Positions 40,271 through 51,334 of a stretch of 57,650 nucleotides of DNA are shown piece by piece. A program made the translations under genes and the position numbers. The stretch spans positions 1 to 57,650 of the forward strand of contig JAGATX010000021.1 in the NCBI GenBank assembly GCA_017621055.1. Reading direction: 5' to 3'. The notes under the pieces were generated by a model. It saw only the letters and a list, made by a program, of their open reading frames with translations. It ran no database searches and was not told the DNA's origin. Each line of letters opens with the position of its first letter. Positions within the stretch are counted from its first letter, which is position 1. The DNA comes from Muribaculaceae bacterium. Its GTDB lineage: Bacteria; Bacteroidota; Bacteroidia; Bacteroidales; Muribaculaceae.

Positions 40271-42854
40271 ATTCGCCCGGCTTGATTTCGGGGGTTGTAG
40301 CCTCGGTTTGCGGAGGTACTTCCTGAGCACCGGCGGTGTTTATCACTATTTTACCGGCATCGGGGTCGTAGCCGACCAATATTTCGTCGCCTTCGGCGGC
40401 TTTGCCGGCAAGGAGGGTTTCGGCAAGTTCGTCCTCGAGGTATTTCTGGATAGCGCGCTTGAGGGGACGGGCGCCGAACTGCACGTCGCAGCCTTTGGAG
40501 GCTATGAAATCGCGGGCTTCGTCGGTGAGCGTGATCTTGTAGCCCAGACCTGCCAGACGGCGGTAGAAGCCGGCAAGTTCCACATCGATAATCTTATAGA
40601 TGGCGTCGCGGTCGAGGGTGTCGAAGATCACCACATCGTCTATGCGGTTGAGGAATTCGGGAGAGAATGCCTTGTTGAGGGCTTTTGAGAGTACGCCGTG
40701 ACTGAACTCGCGGTCTACCTCGTGGGTGGCGAAGCCCACGCCGCTGCCGAACTCCTTGAGCTGGCGGGTGCCGATGTTCGAGGTCATTATCAGGATGGTG
40801 TTCTTGAAGTCTATGCGTCGGCCCAGACTGTCGGTGAGCCGCCCTTCGTCCATCACCTGAAGCAGGAGGTTGAACACGTCGGGGTGCGCTTTCTCTATCT
40901 CGTCGAGGAGAACCACCGAGTAGGGGTGACGGCGCACGCGCTCGGTGAGCTGTCCGCCTTCCTCATATCCCACATATCCGGGAGGTGCGCCGATGAGTCG
41001 GCTCACGGTGAATTTCTCCATGTATTCGCTCATGTCGATGCGGATGAGGGTGTCGGCGTTATCGAAGAGATATTCGGCGAGCTTCTTTGCGAGCAATGTC
41101 TTGCCCACGCCCGTGGGGCCAAGGAACATGAACGTGCCGATGGGCTTGTTGGGGTCCTTGAGGCCGAGGCGGTTGCGCTGTATGGCCTTTACGATGGTCT
41201 CTATTGCTTTTTCCTGGCCGATGACGGCTTTTTGGAGGGCGGGACCCATCTGCACCAGGCGGATGCCTTCGGCCTGGGCTATGCGCTGCACGGGCACGCC
41301 CGTCATCATGGCCACGACTTCGGCAACCTTCTCGGCACCGACGGTCTCGCGGTGCTTTGCCATCTCGCTTTCCCAGTTGCGGCGCTCCTCGTCGAGGCGG
41401 CTGCCGATTTCCGCGGCCTTGTCGCGCAGGCGCGATGCCTCGGCAAAGTCGTGGCGCGTGGCGGCGGCTATCTTGGCGGCGTTTGCGTCGGCAAGCTCGC
41501 TCTCGAGCTGTTCTATTGCCGGCGGAACGGCCACATTGCTGATTTTCACGCGCGAGCCGGCTTCGTCGAGGGCGTCGATGGCTTTGTCCGGGAAGTTGCG
41601 GTCGCTGATATACCGGTCGGTGAGTTTGACGCACGCCTCGAGGGCTTCGTCGGTGTATGTCACGCCGTGGTGCTCCTCGTATTTGGCACGTATGTTCCGC
41701 AGAATTTCGAGGGTTTCCTCGGCAGTGGTGGGTTCTACCATCACTTTCTGGAAGCGGCGCTCCAGAGCACCGTCCTTTTCGATATTCACACGGTATTCGT
41801 CGAGTGTTGTCGCGCCGATGCACTGGATTTCGCCGCGTGCGAGGGCAGGTTTGAGCATGTTTGCGGCATCCATGGAGCCCTGGGCGTTGCCGGCGCCGAC
41901 AATGGTGTGGATTTCATCGATGAAGAGGATGACGTCGGTGTTGCGGGTGAGCTCGTTGACAATGGCTTTGAGGCGCTCCTCGAATTCGCCGCGGTATTTG
42001 GTGCCGGCCACGATCGATGCCATATCGAGCGATACCAGGCGCTTGTCGAAGAGAATTCGGGGCACCCGGCGCTGGATGATGCGGAGTGCCAGACCCTCGA
42101 CAATGGCGCTTTTGCCCACGCCGGGTTCGCCGATGAGCACGGGGTTGTTCTTCTTGCGGCGCGAGAGAATCTGGGCGAGACGCTCGATCTCGGTGTCGCG
42201 GCCCACCACGGGGTCGAGGCGTCCGTCGGTGGCGGCACGTGTCATGTCGTTGCCGAATTTATCGAGCATGGGTGTGTCGGCCTTGCGTCCGCGGGCACTC
42301 TTTGGATTGGCGCGCTGTTCGCTCTTCTGTCGGCTCCGTTCGGGGTCGGGGTAAGCGCCTGCCACGTCGCCGTCGCCGTCATCGTCGCTGTCGCTGTCGG
42401 CCACATCGCCGTTGTCGGCCATGAGGCGGCGGCGCAGGCCGTCGTAGGTTATGCCGGCGTTGAAGAAAGGGCGTATGAGCGTGAGCTCGCGCACTTCCTT
42501 GTTGTGGAAGAGCGAGAGCAGCAGGTGCTCGGTGTCGACAAGCGGTGCCTTGAGGTAACGTGCCTCCAGGATGGCCAGTTTGAGGATTAGGGATACCAGC
42601 CTGTTGTAGTACGCGGCATCGTGGCCGTCGGCGGCATCGTCTTCGTAGAGAGCCATGTCGAGTTCCTGACGCAGGTCGGCAAGGCGGCTGTCGCCGACGA
42701 TGGTTTCCATCACTTCGGTGCTGCGCAGCCCCGGCTGGATAAGTTCCAGCAGCAGGTGGGCCGGCATGATTGTTTCGTTTCGGTGACCGTCGGCCTGCAC
42801 TTTGAGCCGCTCTATGAGGGCCTGCACGCCGGGGGTGTATCGGTTGTTTTCCAT
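40269..42854 (-). CDS. clpC: ATP-dependent Clp protease ATP-binding subunit ClpC/ClpA-type
   Basis: A two-ring AAA+ unfoldase, 861 aa. The N-domain (1-150) is followed by D1 with Walker A GEPGVGKSAI and Walker B VILFIDEIHT, a middle domain of the UVR-like type (ASRLRDKAAEIG), and D2 with GPTGVGKTLL and VVLLDEIEKAHPDV. A GVGF tetrapeptide in LKEFGSGVGFA sits where ClpC carries its ClpP-docking loop, so a protease partner rather than ClpB-like disaggregation is expected. No clpP is adjacent. A charged linker (ADSDSDDDGDGDVAGAYPD) joins the N-domain to D1. The gene is divergent from guaB. Confidence 0.96.
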   Translation of the reverse strand: MENNRYTPGVQALIERLKVQADGHRNETIMPAHLLLELIQPGLRSTEVMETIVGDSRLADLRQELDMALYEDDAADGHDAAYYNRLVSLILKLAILEARYLKAPLVDTEHLLLSLFHNKEVRELTLIRPFFNAGITYDGLRRRLMADNGDVADSDSDDDGDGDVAGAYPDPERSRQKSEQRANPKSARGRKADTPMLDKFGNDMTRAATDGRLDPVVGRDTEIERLAQILSRRKKNNPVLIGEPGVGKSAIVEGLALRIIQRRVPRILFDKRLVSLDMASIVAGTKYRGEFEERLKAIVNELTRNTDVILFIDEIHTIVGAGNAQGSMDAANMLKPALARGEIQCIGATTLDEYRVNIEKDGALERRFQKVMVEPTTAEETLEILRNIRAKYEEHHGVTYTDEALEACVKLTDRYISDRNFPDKAIDALDEAGSRVKISNVAVPPAIEQLESELADANAAKIAAATRHDFAEASRLRDKAAEIGSRLDEERRNWESEMAKHRETVGAEKVAEVVAMMTGVPVQRIAQAEGIRLVQMGPALQKAVIGQEKAIETIVKAIQRNRLGLKDPNKPIGTFMFLGPTGVGKTLLAKKLAEYLFDNADTLIRIDMSEYMEKFTVSRLIGAPPGYVGYEEGGQLTERVRRHPYSVVLLDEIEKAHPDVFNLLLQVMDEGRLTDSLGRRIDFKNTILIMTSNIGTRQLKEFGSGVGFATHEVDREFSHGVLSKALNKAFSPEFLNRIDDVVIFDTLDRDAIYKIIDVELAGFYRRLAGLGYKITLTDEARDFIASKGCDVQFGARPLKRAIQKYLEDELAETLLAGKAAEGDEILVGYDPDAGKIVINTAGAQEVPPQTEATTPEIKPGE

Positions 42855-42998
42855 ATTGTTTTCAGAGGTTTGAGGGCCGCGCGGTTGAGCGTCGGCTTAT
42901 ATATAACGTAAAAGGAGCAATTTTCGTGCCAAAAACCGGCGAAAATAATGCCTGTCGCATTTTTGCCTGTATTTTGACGGCTGTTTGAAAAAAAATGA

Positions 42999-44507
<1,509 letters not shown>

Positions 44508-44597
44508 AATCGCACAATAAACGCGCAGGCGCTACGTTATAAATCACAGGGAGGATACGTCCGCCCCGTAAAAACGCGTCAATCACCTTTCTTACAA

Positions 44598-46535
44598 ATG
44601 AAAAAGACAACCATAGCAGCCATAGCCCTCGCCCTGGGCAGCGCGGCTTTCGCCGCCGACAACGATCCGGTGCTGATGAGCATCGACGGCCACGACGTAA
44701 GGCTCAGCGAGTTCGAGTACCTCTACAACAAGAACAACACCCAGCAGCTGCAGCCCCAGACCCTCGATGACTATCTGCAGATGTTCATCGACTACAAACT
44801 GAAGGTCGCCGAAGCCGAGCACGCCGGCCTGGACCGCACACCTGAATTCCGGACAGAGTACAACAACTTCCGGAGCGACCTGGCAAAACCATATATGATA
44901 GACAGCGCGGTGATCAACGCGCTTGTCGACGAGGCTTACGGTTTCTATACCACCGACGTGCGCGTGAGCCACATAATGCTTCCGCCCACACCCGGCGCCG
45001 CTGCCGCCCTCGACAGCATACGCAGCGCCATCCTCGCCGGCACAACCACCTTCGAGGCTGCCGCCGCCGCAAACTCCATGGACCGCGGCAGCAGCAACCG
45101 CGGCGGATACATGGGCTACGTCATGCCCGACCGTCTGCCTTATCCCTTTGTCAAGGCCGCCCACAGCACTGCCGTCGGCGAGATATCGCCGGTGGTGAAT
45201 TCGGGTTTCGGCGAGCACATCATTCGCGTCGAGGAGCGCAAGCCCGCCGAAGGTCAGGTGCTGGTGGAGCATATTCTTCTTCTGACGCGCGGCAAGAGCC
45301 CTGCCGCCGCCGACAGCATCCACGGCGTCATCGATTCGCTGTATAACGTGGCAGTCGCCGGCGCCGACTTCGCCGACCTCGCGCGCCGCTTCTCCGAGGA
45401 TCCCGGCACACGCGCCCAGGGCGGCCGTCTGCCCTGGTTCGGTCACGGCGCCATGGTTGCCGACTTCGACAGCGTGGCCTTCGCAATACCCGCCGGCACC
45501 ATTTCGCAGCCTTTCTCAACCTCGTTCGGATATCATATCATCAACAAGCTGGACGCCAAGCCCGTGGAGAGCTACGCCGAGATGCGGCCGCGCCTCCTTG
45601 AGGCTGTCAACGGCGACGAGCGCGCCGAGCAGAGCCGCGAGGCTATCATCAACCGCGAGCTCGACCGTTTCCACGCCCATCTTGTTGAGAAAGGCTTCCG
45701 TCAGGCCCGTCGCGTGATGGAGCGCTGCGGCGGCTACGACTCCACAGCCATCGCCCGTCTGCGCGGCATGAACAATGTCGTCGCCAAGTACGACGGCGGC
45801 AAAGTCACCCTCGCCGACGCCATGGGCAGCGTGGCCGTGACAGCGTCGACAAATATCGACGATGCCATCAATCTCATCAAGGGCGCCGCATGGGGCATTA
45901 CCCGCTCGCGCGTGATGGAAAGCTACCGCGACGACCTCGCCCGCGAGAATGCCGACTACCGCAACCTCCTCAACGAGTACCGCGACGGCATCCTGCTCTA
46001 TGAAATCTCCAACCGCGAGGTATGGGAGAAGGCCGCACGCGACACAGTAGGCCTCAACGAATACTTCCATGCCAACATCGACCGCTACGCCTGGGACCAG
46101 CCCCGCTTCAAGAGCTACATCATCTTTGCCGCCAGCGACTCGCTGCTCGGCGTGGCACTCAATTATGCCGACAGCATCGGCGACCTCGCCGCCACAGCGC
46201 CCACACAATTCACCGCCGCCATGCGCAACCATTTTGGCCGCGACGTGCGCGTGGAGCGCGTCATAGCCTCGCAGGGCGAGAACGCAATCACTGATTATCT
46301 GGCCTTCGGGGGCCCGCGTCCGTCGGCCGACCAGGCGGGCCGCTGGGTGGCTTACGCTCCTTACCGCGGTCATCTCATCACCGTTCCCGAGGAGGCCGCA
46401 GATGTCCGCGGCGCAGCCATAACCGACTACCAGACGGAACTGGAACGCCGCTGGGTGGAAGGTCTGCGCGCAAAATACCGCGTCAGCCTCGACCGCAATG
46501 TGTTCGACCGCCTAAAAGCCCGACAGGCTCAATAG
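44598..46535 (+). CDS. Periplasmic peptidyl-prolyl isomerase with two parvulin domains (SurA/PpiD-like)
   Basis: A signal peptide (MKKTTIAAIALALGSAAFAA) precedes a SurA-like helical N-domain (residues about 25-110). Two tandem parvulin domains follow: one from VRVSHIMLPPTPG to GFGEHIIRVEE, the other from VLVEHILLLTRG to FGYHIINKLDA, each ending in the family's GYHII-type strand. The C-terminal 300 residues are helical and charged. The 645-aa length exceeds SurA (about 430). It likely acts as a periplasmic foldase for outer-membrane proteins. A lipoprotein gene of similar type follows after 3 bp, and lptD faces them. Confidence 0.93.
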   Translation: MKKTTIAAIALALGSAAFAADNDPVLMSIDGHDVRLSEFEYLYNKNNTQQLQPQTLDDYLQMFIDYKLKVAEAEHAGLDRTPEFRTEYNNFRSDLAKPYMIDSAVINALVDEAYGFYTTDVRVSHIMLPPTPGAAAALDSIRSAILAGTTTFEAAAAANSMDRGSSNRGGYMGYVMPDRLPYPFVKAAHSTAVGEISPVVNSGFGEHIIRVEERKPAEGQVLVEHILLLTRGKSPAAADSIHGVIDSLYNVAVAGADFADLARRFSEDPGTRAQGGRLPWFGHGAMVADFDSVAFAIPAGTISQPFSTSFGYHIINKLDAKPVESYAEMRPRLLEAVNGDERAEQSREAIINRELDRFHAHLVEKGFRQARRVMERCGGYDSTAIARLRGMNNVVAKYDGGKVTLADAMGSVAVTASTNIDDAINLIKGAAWGITRSRVMESYRDDLARENADYRNLLNEYRDGILLYEISNREVWEKAARDTVGLNEYFHANIDRYAWDQPRFKSYIIFAASDSLLGVALNYADSIGDLAATAPTQFTAAMRNHFGRDVRVERVIASQGENAITDYLAFGGPRPSADQAGRWVAYAPYRGHLITVPEEAADVRGAAITDYQTELERRWVEGLRAKYRVSLDRNVFDRLKARQAQ

Positions 46536-46538
46536 GCC

Positions 46539-47390
46539 ATGCCCCGTAATCTCTTAACCGTCGCCCTCGCCGGCGTCCTCTTTGTCGGAGGCTGCCGCGG
46601 GGGCGATGATGTTACAGTGCCTGCCGATGCCGTGGCTACAGTGGGCTCACAGACCCTTACGCGCGACGAGCTGCAACGCAACATACCGTCAGGACTCAGT
46701 GCCGACGACAGCACTGCTCTCGCCCGCGCTTACGTGCGCGACTGGGTCGACCAGAGGCTCATCGAGCAGGTGGCGGCGCGCGATGTGGATATTGAGGAAA
46801 TTGACCGTCTCACTGCCGACTATCGCCGCGAGTTGATAATGAGCCGCTACCGCCACGAAATGGCGCGCCGTGCCGATACCGGCGAGTTTGCCGAAGACTC
46901 GCTGCGCGCATATTACGATGCTCACGGCCGCGATTTCACCCTCGAGCGCCCGCTGATGCAGGGCATATATCTCAAGGTCGCCGACGAAGCCCCCCAGCTA
47001 AGAGTACTGCGCCGCCTCTACAAGAGCGACCGTCCCGTAGACCTCGACCGCCTCGAGAAGGAGGCACCGGCGGCAGCAAGCCATTACGACTATTTCCGCG
47101 ACCGCTGGGTGGACTGGGAACAGATCGAGAACCGCATACCGGCCGATTTCAGCGCCGCCGATGTGGCAGCCATAGCAGCCGGTCAACCTTTCGAACTCAG
47201 TACCGGCGGGTTCACCTATCTTTTGAAAATCAGCGACGTCATACCGGCAGGTCACATCATGCCCTATGAGACGGCGCGTCCGCTGGTACGGGAGCGCATG
47301 CTCACGGCGCGACGTCGAGCCTTCGACATGCAGTTGCGCAACGACCTGTACGAAAGCGCCCTCGCCTCCGGTCAGCTGGTGGTATATTGA
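46539..47390 (+). CDS. SurA-N-like lipoprotein
   Basis: A lipoprotein signal with lipobox LFVGGC (Cys19) anchors the 283-aa protein. Residues 40-110 resemble a SurA/trigger-factor-type N-terminal helical domain (VGSQTLTRDELQRNIP, then DWVDQRLIEQVAARDVDIEE). The middle lacks an intact parvulin active-site pattern, and the C-terminus returns to helices (ARPLVRERMLTARRRAFDMQ). It is probably a non-catalytic chaperone working with the parvulin protein encoded 3 bp upstream. Only 9 bp separate it from the convergent lptD gene. Confidence 0.83.
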   Translation: MPRNLLTVALAGVLFVGGCRGGDDVTVPADAVATVGSQTLTRDELQRNIPSGLSADDSTALARAYVRDWVDQRLIEQVAARDVDIEEIDRLTADYRRELIMSRYRHEMARRADTGEFAEDSLRAYYDAHGRDFTLERPLMQGIYLKVADEAPQLRVLRRLYKSDRPVDLDRLEKEAPAAASHYDYFRDRWVDWEQIENRIPADFSAADVAAIAAGQPFELSTGGFTYLLKISDVIPAGHIMPYETARPLVRERMLTARRRAFDMQLRNDLYESALASGQLVVY

Positions 47391-47399
47391 GGTAGAGTC

Positions 47400-50165
47400 T
47401 CAATACCAGTCGATGCCGTTGGAGTAGGACGAGCGTTTGTCGTACTTGAGATCCGAGAGCATCGACGATTTGACTGCGATGTGGAAGTTATAGCTCTTGT
47501 ACGGACCCACGGGCACAAAGCTCGCGCGCATGCTGAAGCAGTGGAGATCGCGCGAGATGTTGCAGTTCATGTAGGCGAGCTTGTGGGTATCGAAGTTATA
47601 GCTCGCCGAGAACGAGAAATTCCATCCCGGAGTAGGACGTATGTTGCCGGATAGCGACAGATTTTGCGTTATTCTGCCGTCGAATTCCATTTTTTGGCGG
47701 TTGAATGCGCCGTAACCGTAATTTATGGAGTAATTCACGGTCAGACTCCACGGCACGGGCCAGCGGGCATAGCCGTCGGAGTTCATTTCGAGGTTGGAAC
47801 CGCCGTTAGCTGCATCGTTGAGGCGGCGGTCGTGTTCTTCGCCGCTTTCGTTGTCATTGTTTTCGTTGCCTCCGGCGCCGGCGTCGTTGTTATTTTTTTT
47901 CCGCTTGAAAGTATCGTTGTTGAAGGTGTATGAGAACGAAGTTCCGGTGCGCATGAGCCTGCCGAGCCCTTTGCCGGCGCTGATGCGCAGGCGGTCGAGC
48001 TTCACGGGCGTGCCGTTTTCGTTGAGGCCGTAGGTGTATAGATCCCACGTGGCCGAGAGGTTGAGGTTGAAGCTCTTGGTGAGACGCAGCATGATGGATG
48101 TGGTGAGATCCGACCAGCGCAGAGAGTCGGCGGCGATGTTGTAACTTTCGTTGATATTAAGGTTCTCGATAAGCGATATTTTTTTCTCGCCGGTGGAATC
48201 GGCATCCGATTTTATCTTCATTTCCAGATTGTTGGATAGCGAGATGCCTATCGAGCCGGTTTTGCCCTGCGAGGGTACGCCGAACAGGGCGTTGGGGAAG
48301 CGGCTGTAACGGCGGATCTGTTGCTGTCCGCGGCTGTCGGTATATGAATAGCTGCCGTAATATCCGAAGAACGACGAACCGAAATCGGGCGCGCCCGAGA
48401 ACGATACCGACGGCGTCAGGACATATCGTATCATCTTGATTTTTTTGCCTAAAAAGCCCAGCGGCTGGAAAAATGCATAAACCTTGGTGTCGGCCGAGAC
48501 GGATGCCTGAAAATCGTAGACGTTGTAGAACCCGTAGGTTGTGTCGCACCGCTCTATTCCCTGTTCGGCATTCCAGTCGCGGTCCACGCGGGTGGTGTAC
48601 ATTCGGTCGGTGAGGTTTATCGACGGCGTTATGTTGATGTAGTTCAGCACATTGAATGTGGCCGATATCGGGATGTTGTGGCGCATGCCGTTGCGCCAGT
48701 CCTTGATGAGGCTTTTCTTGAAGAATACGTTCTGCTTGGCGGTGAGGGAGTTCTGGAGCACGCCCGTGTATGAGAGTTTTATTTTTTCATACCAGCGCTC
48801 GGCACCGATGGCTTTTTTGCGCTTGAAGGGCCGCACCTGCTGGAGGGTGACCGTCACGTTGGGGAACGATACCGCCAGGGTGGAGTCCTGAGTGCGCTGC
48901 GCGATGTTGAAGTTCGTGGACAGCGACCATTTGGTGCCCGGAAAGCGGTAGGTGAGGTTGATGGTCGAACTCTTGGTGTTTTCGGTGAATGACGGTGAGT
49001 AGTAGGAATTTAGATCGTTGCGGGTGTAGCCCGAGGTGGTGAAGTTCACGCTGGCGCTGAGGTTCATGTTTGGGTTTGCCTTGGCGTCCTGCGTGTGGCT
49101 CCACAACACCTGGAAGTTTGTCTGGGTGGCATAGTCGGGCGACCCTTTCTCTCCGGTGATGGTCTTGAGATAGCTGACATTGAAGTTGCCGGAGAATTTG
49201 TAGCGTTTGGAGTATGTGGATGTAGCCTGGATGCCCCACGACCCTTTTGTGTATATTTCGCCGGTGAGCGCCAGGTCGATATTGTCGTTTATGGCGAAGT
49301 AATAACCTCCGTCGCGAAGATAGAAGCCGCGGTTGTAGTCGTCGCCGAAGGTAGGCACTATCACGCCCGAGGCATAGCGGTCGGTGAAGGGGAAATATCC
49401 GAACGGCACGGCCAGCGGCAGGGGCAGACCTGCAAGAACCATGTATGTGGGTCCTACCACGACATCGCTGCCCGACCGCATCTTGCCCTTGGTTATGTGG
49501 AAGTAGAAGTGGGGATTGTCGTGGTTGTCGCAGGTGGTATAGCGGCCGTTCTGAAAGTAGAATTCGTTGCCTTCGCCTTTTTTTGTTGTACCGCCGGTGA
49601 GATAACCTTCGCCCTGCTGGGTGACCACGTTGGAGATATATCCTTTTTCCGTCGAGAAGTTATAGCGCATGGTGCGGGCCTCGTAGTCTGTGCCTTCCTG
49701 CGTGAAGATCGGCTTTCCTTCGAGGACGCCGACGGAGTCGAGCCTTCCGCAGGCGTAGACCGTGCTGTTGTTGAGGTCCATCTGTATCTCGGCGGCGTTG
49801 AGTTTGATGTCGCCGTAGGTCACGTTGGCGTCGCCGTACATGAATGCTGAGTCGCGGCGCACGATGAGCATGGAGTCAGTGGCGCTGAAGTCCACGGCAT
49901 TGTCGAGGTCTACTCTTTCATAGCGCACGCGCCCGGAGACCGGCGCCGGAGGCAGTGCTGCTGCGGCGACAACAGTGGCAGAGTCGGCACCTGCGCTGTC
50001 GGCAACGGCGATGGCCGGCACGCTCACAAGTGTGTCGGCCTCAGTGACGGCGAGGCTGTCGGCCGTCGGAGCCCTTCCGAAGGCCTCGGCGCCGTCGGGC
50101 GTGGCAGCAGTGCCTATCAATGCCGGCAGAAATGCCGATAGTATGTAGAATATGCTTTTTCGCAC
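47400..50165 (-). CDS. lptD: LPS-assembly protein LptD
   Basis: LptD is the outer-membrane barrel that inserts lipopolysaccharide. A GTG start begins a plausible signal peptide (MRKSIFYILSAFLPALIGTA). An OstA/LptA-like jellyroll lies at about 90-230 (FMYGDANVTYGDIKLNAAEI and ARTMRYNFSTEKGYISNVVT), followed by a barrel rich in aromatic/polar alternation, with PLPLAVPFGYFPFTDRYASG at its entry and SMRASFVPVGPYKSYNFHIA near the end. The protein is 921 aa, long but usual in Bacteroidetes. The cysteine pairs of E. coli LptD are not apparent. It faces the two foldase genes that may assist its assembly. Confidence 0.94.
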   Translation of the reverse strand: MRKSIFYILSAFLPALIGTAATPDGAEAFGRAPTADSLAVTEADTLVSVPAIAVADSAGADSATVVAAAALPPAPVSGRVRYERVDLDNAVDFSATDSMLIVRRDSAFMYGDANVTYGDIKLNAAEIQMDLNNSTVYACGRLDSVGVLEGKPIFTQEGTDYEARTMRYNFSTEKGYISNVVTQQGEGYLTGGTTKKGEGNEFYFQNGRYTTCDNHDNPHFYFHITKGKMRSGSDVVVGPTYMVLAGLPLPLAVPFGYFPFTDRYASGVIVPTFGDDYNRGFYLRDGGYYFAINDNIDLALTGEIYTKGSWGIQATSTYSKRYKFSGNFNVSYLKTITGEKGSPDYATQTNFQVLWSHTQDAKANPNMNLSASVNFTTSGYTRNDLNSYYSPSFTENTKSSTINLTYRFPGTKWSLSTNFNIAQRTQDSTLAVSFPNVTVTLQQVRPFKRKKAIGAERWYEKIKLSYTGVLQNSLTAKQNVFFKKSLIKDWRNGMRHNIPISATFNVLNYINITPSINLTDRMYTTRVDRDWNAEQGIERCDTTYGFYNVYDFQASVSADTKVYAFFQPLGFLGKKIKMIRYVLTPSVSFSGAPDFGSSFFGYYGSYSYTDSRGQQQIRRYSRFPNALFGVPSQGKTGSIGISLSNNLEMKIKSDADSTGEKKISLIENLNINESYNIAADSLRWSDLTTSIMLRLTKSFNLNLSATWDLYTYGLNENGTPVKLDRLRISAGKGLGRLMRTGTSFSYTFNNDTFKRKKNNNDAGAGGNENNDNESGEEHDRRLNDAANGGSNLEMNSDGYARWPVPWSLTVNYSINYGYGAFNRQKMEFDGRITQNLSLSGNIRPTPGWNFSFSASYNFDTHKLAYMNCNISRDLHCFSMRASFVPVGPYKSYNFHIAVKSSMLSDLKYDKRSSYSNGIDWY

Positions 50166-50346
50166 TTGTGTCCGGGGTATTCAGATGACAAAATTAGGCA
50201 AAATATATGAAACAGCCCCCCGTGATAGCAAATTTTAGCTAAAAGAATGCCTAAAATTAACCATAACGGGAGCGATGCAAGCCTCAGCGGGCACAGGAAG
50301 AAGGTTGAATTAATAAAAATTAACCTGCTCCCTTCTGTAGCCTTAT

Positions 50347-50377
50347 TTTCCACTACCAAAAAATTTGACTACCTTTG
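50347..50377 (+). promoter_or_regulatory. Promoter of ptb-buk
   Basis: TTTC at 50347-50350 and TACCTTTG at 50370-50377 are spaced by 19 bp, giving a leader of about 18 nt before the ATG at 50402. Confidence 0.6.
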
Positions 50378-50401
50378 TATCCCAACATTAAAACGACAGA
50401 T

Positions 50402-51301
50402 ATGATTACCCGACTGAGCCAGATAGTAGAGGAGGCGCGCCGCCGCGGGCGTCGGCGCCTCGCTGTTGCGTGCGGCAACGATGCGCACACCCTCAGTGCC
50501 GTGGCCGCCGCCGTGGCCGAAGGCATAGTAACCCCGGTGATTTACGGCAACAAGGCGTTGATAACCGAAATATGCTCTCGCGAGGGCATAGACATGGCCG
50601 ATTTCAGCATCATCGACGAGCCGTCGGATGCCGAGTGCATCCGTCTGGCCGTGCGTGCCGTATCAACCGGTCAGGCCGACGTGCTGATGAAGGGGCTGGT
50701 GAGCACCGACAAATACATGCGCGGCATTCTCGACAAGGAAACCGGTCTTCTGCCGCCAAAGGGTGTGCTCAGCCATGTATCTGTGGTGGAACTTCCCGAC
50801 TATCCGCGCCTGATCACCATTGCCGACGTGGCCGTCATACCGGCTCCCGATTTCAAGCAGAAGACAATACTGATAGGGTACCTTGCACGCACGGCGCGCG
50901 CCCTCGGCGTAGAGCGTCCGCGCGTGGCGTGCATAGCGCCTTCCGAGCAGCTGCTGCCGTCGGTGCTGTCATCCACCGAGGCCGCAGTCCTGGCCAAAAT
51001 GGGCGATCGCGGTCAGCTCGGCGATGTCGTTGTCGACGGTCCGCTCTCGCTCGATGTGGCACTATATCCCGAAGTGGCGCAGGAGAAGAAGGTGCAGGGC
51101 AGCGCCGTGGCCGGTGTGGCCGACTGCCTGCTGTTTCCCAACATAGAGAGCGGCAACGTGTTCTTCAAGAGTGCCACTCACTTCGGCGGTGCCGAAATCG
51201 CCGCCATGGTGGCCGGCACCAAGGCGCCGTGCGTCCTCACCTCGCGCGGCGACACTCCCCGCACCAAACTGTACTCCATAGCCCTGGCCTGCATAAGCTG
51301 A
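50402..51301 (+). CDS. ptb: Phosphate acyltransferase, phosphate butyryltransferase-type
   Basis: The enzyme exchanges CoA for phosphate on butyryl-CoA (or a related short-chain acyl-CoA), feeding the kinase gene next door. The ATG at 50402 (MITRLSQIVEEAR) gives 299 aa, the usual Ptb length. Diagnostic stretches are ADVLMKGLVSTDKYMRGIL, LSHVSVVELPDYPRLITIAD and LLFPNIESGNVFFKSATHF. It precedes buk by 33 bp on the same strand, the standard ptb-buk order. Branched-chain or propionyl substrates are also possible; sequence alone cannot choose. Confidence 0.95.
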   Translation: MITRLSQIVEEARRRGRRRLAVACGNDAHTLSAVAAAVAEGIVTPVIYGNKALITEICSREGIDMADFSIIDEPSDAECIRLAVRAVSTGQADVLMKGLVSTDKYMRGILDKETGLLPPKGVLSHVSVVELPDYPRLITIADVAVIPAPDFKQKTILIGYLARTARALGVERPRVACIAPSEQLLPSVLSSTEAAVLAKMGDRGQLGDVVVDGPLSLDVALYPEVAQEKKVQGSAVAGVADCLLFPNIESGNVFFKSATHFGGAEIAAMVAGTKAPCVLTSRGDTPRTKLYSIALACIS

Positions 51302-51334
51302 GGGTTAACGACGTAACCGAAATACCTGTCAACC

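Noticed and set aside
40698-42590. Long plus-strand open frame opposite clpC
   Set aside because: Mirror of a clear AAA+ gene with all motifs; composition is that of an antisense shadow and no start context is seen.
50375-50401. Upstream TTG start for ptb
   Set aside because: It lies inside the -7 promoter box, so it would not be transcribed; the ATG at 50402 gives the normal family N-terminus.
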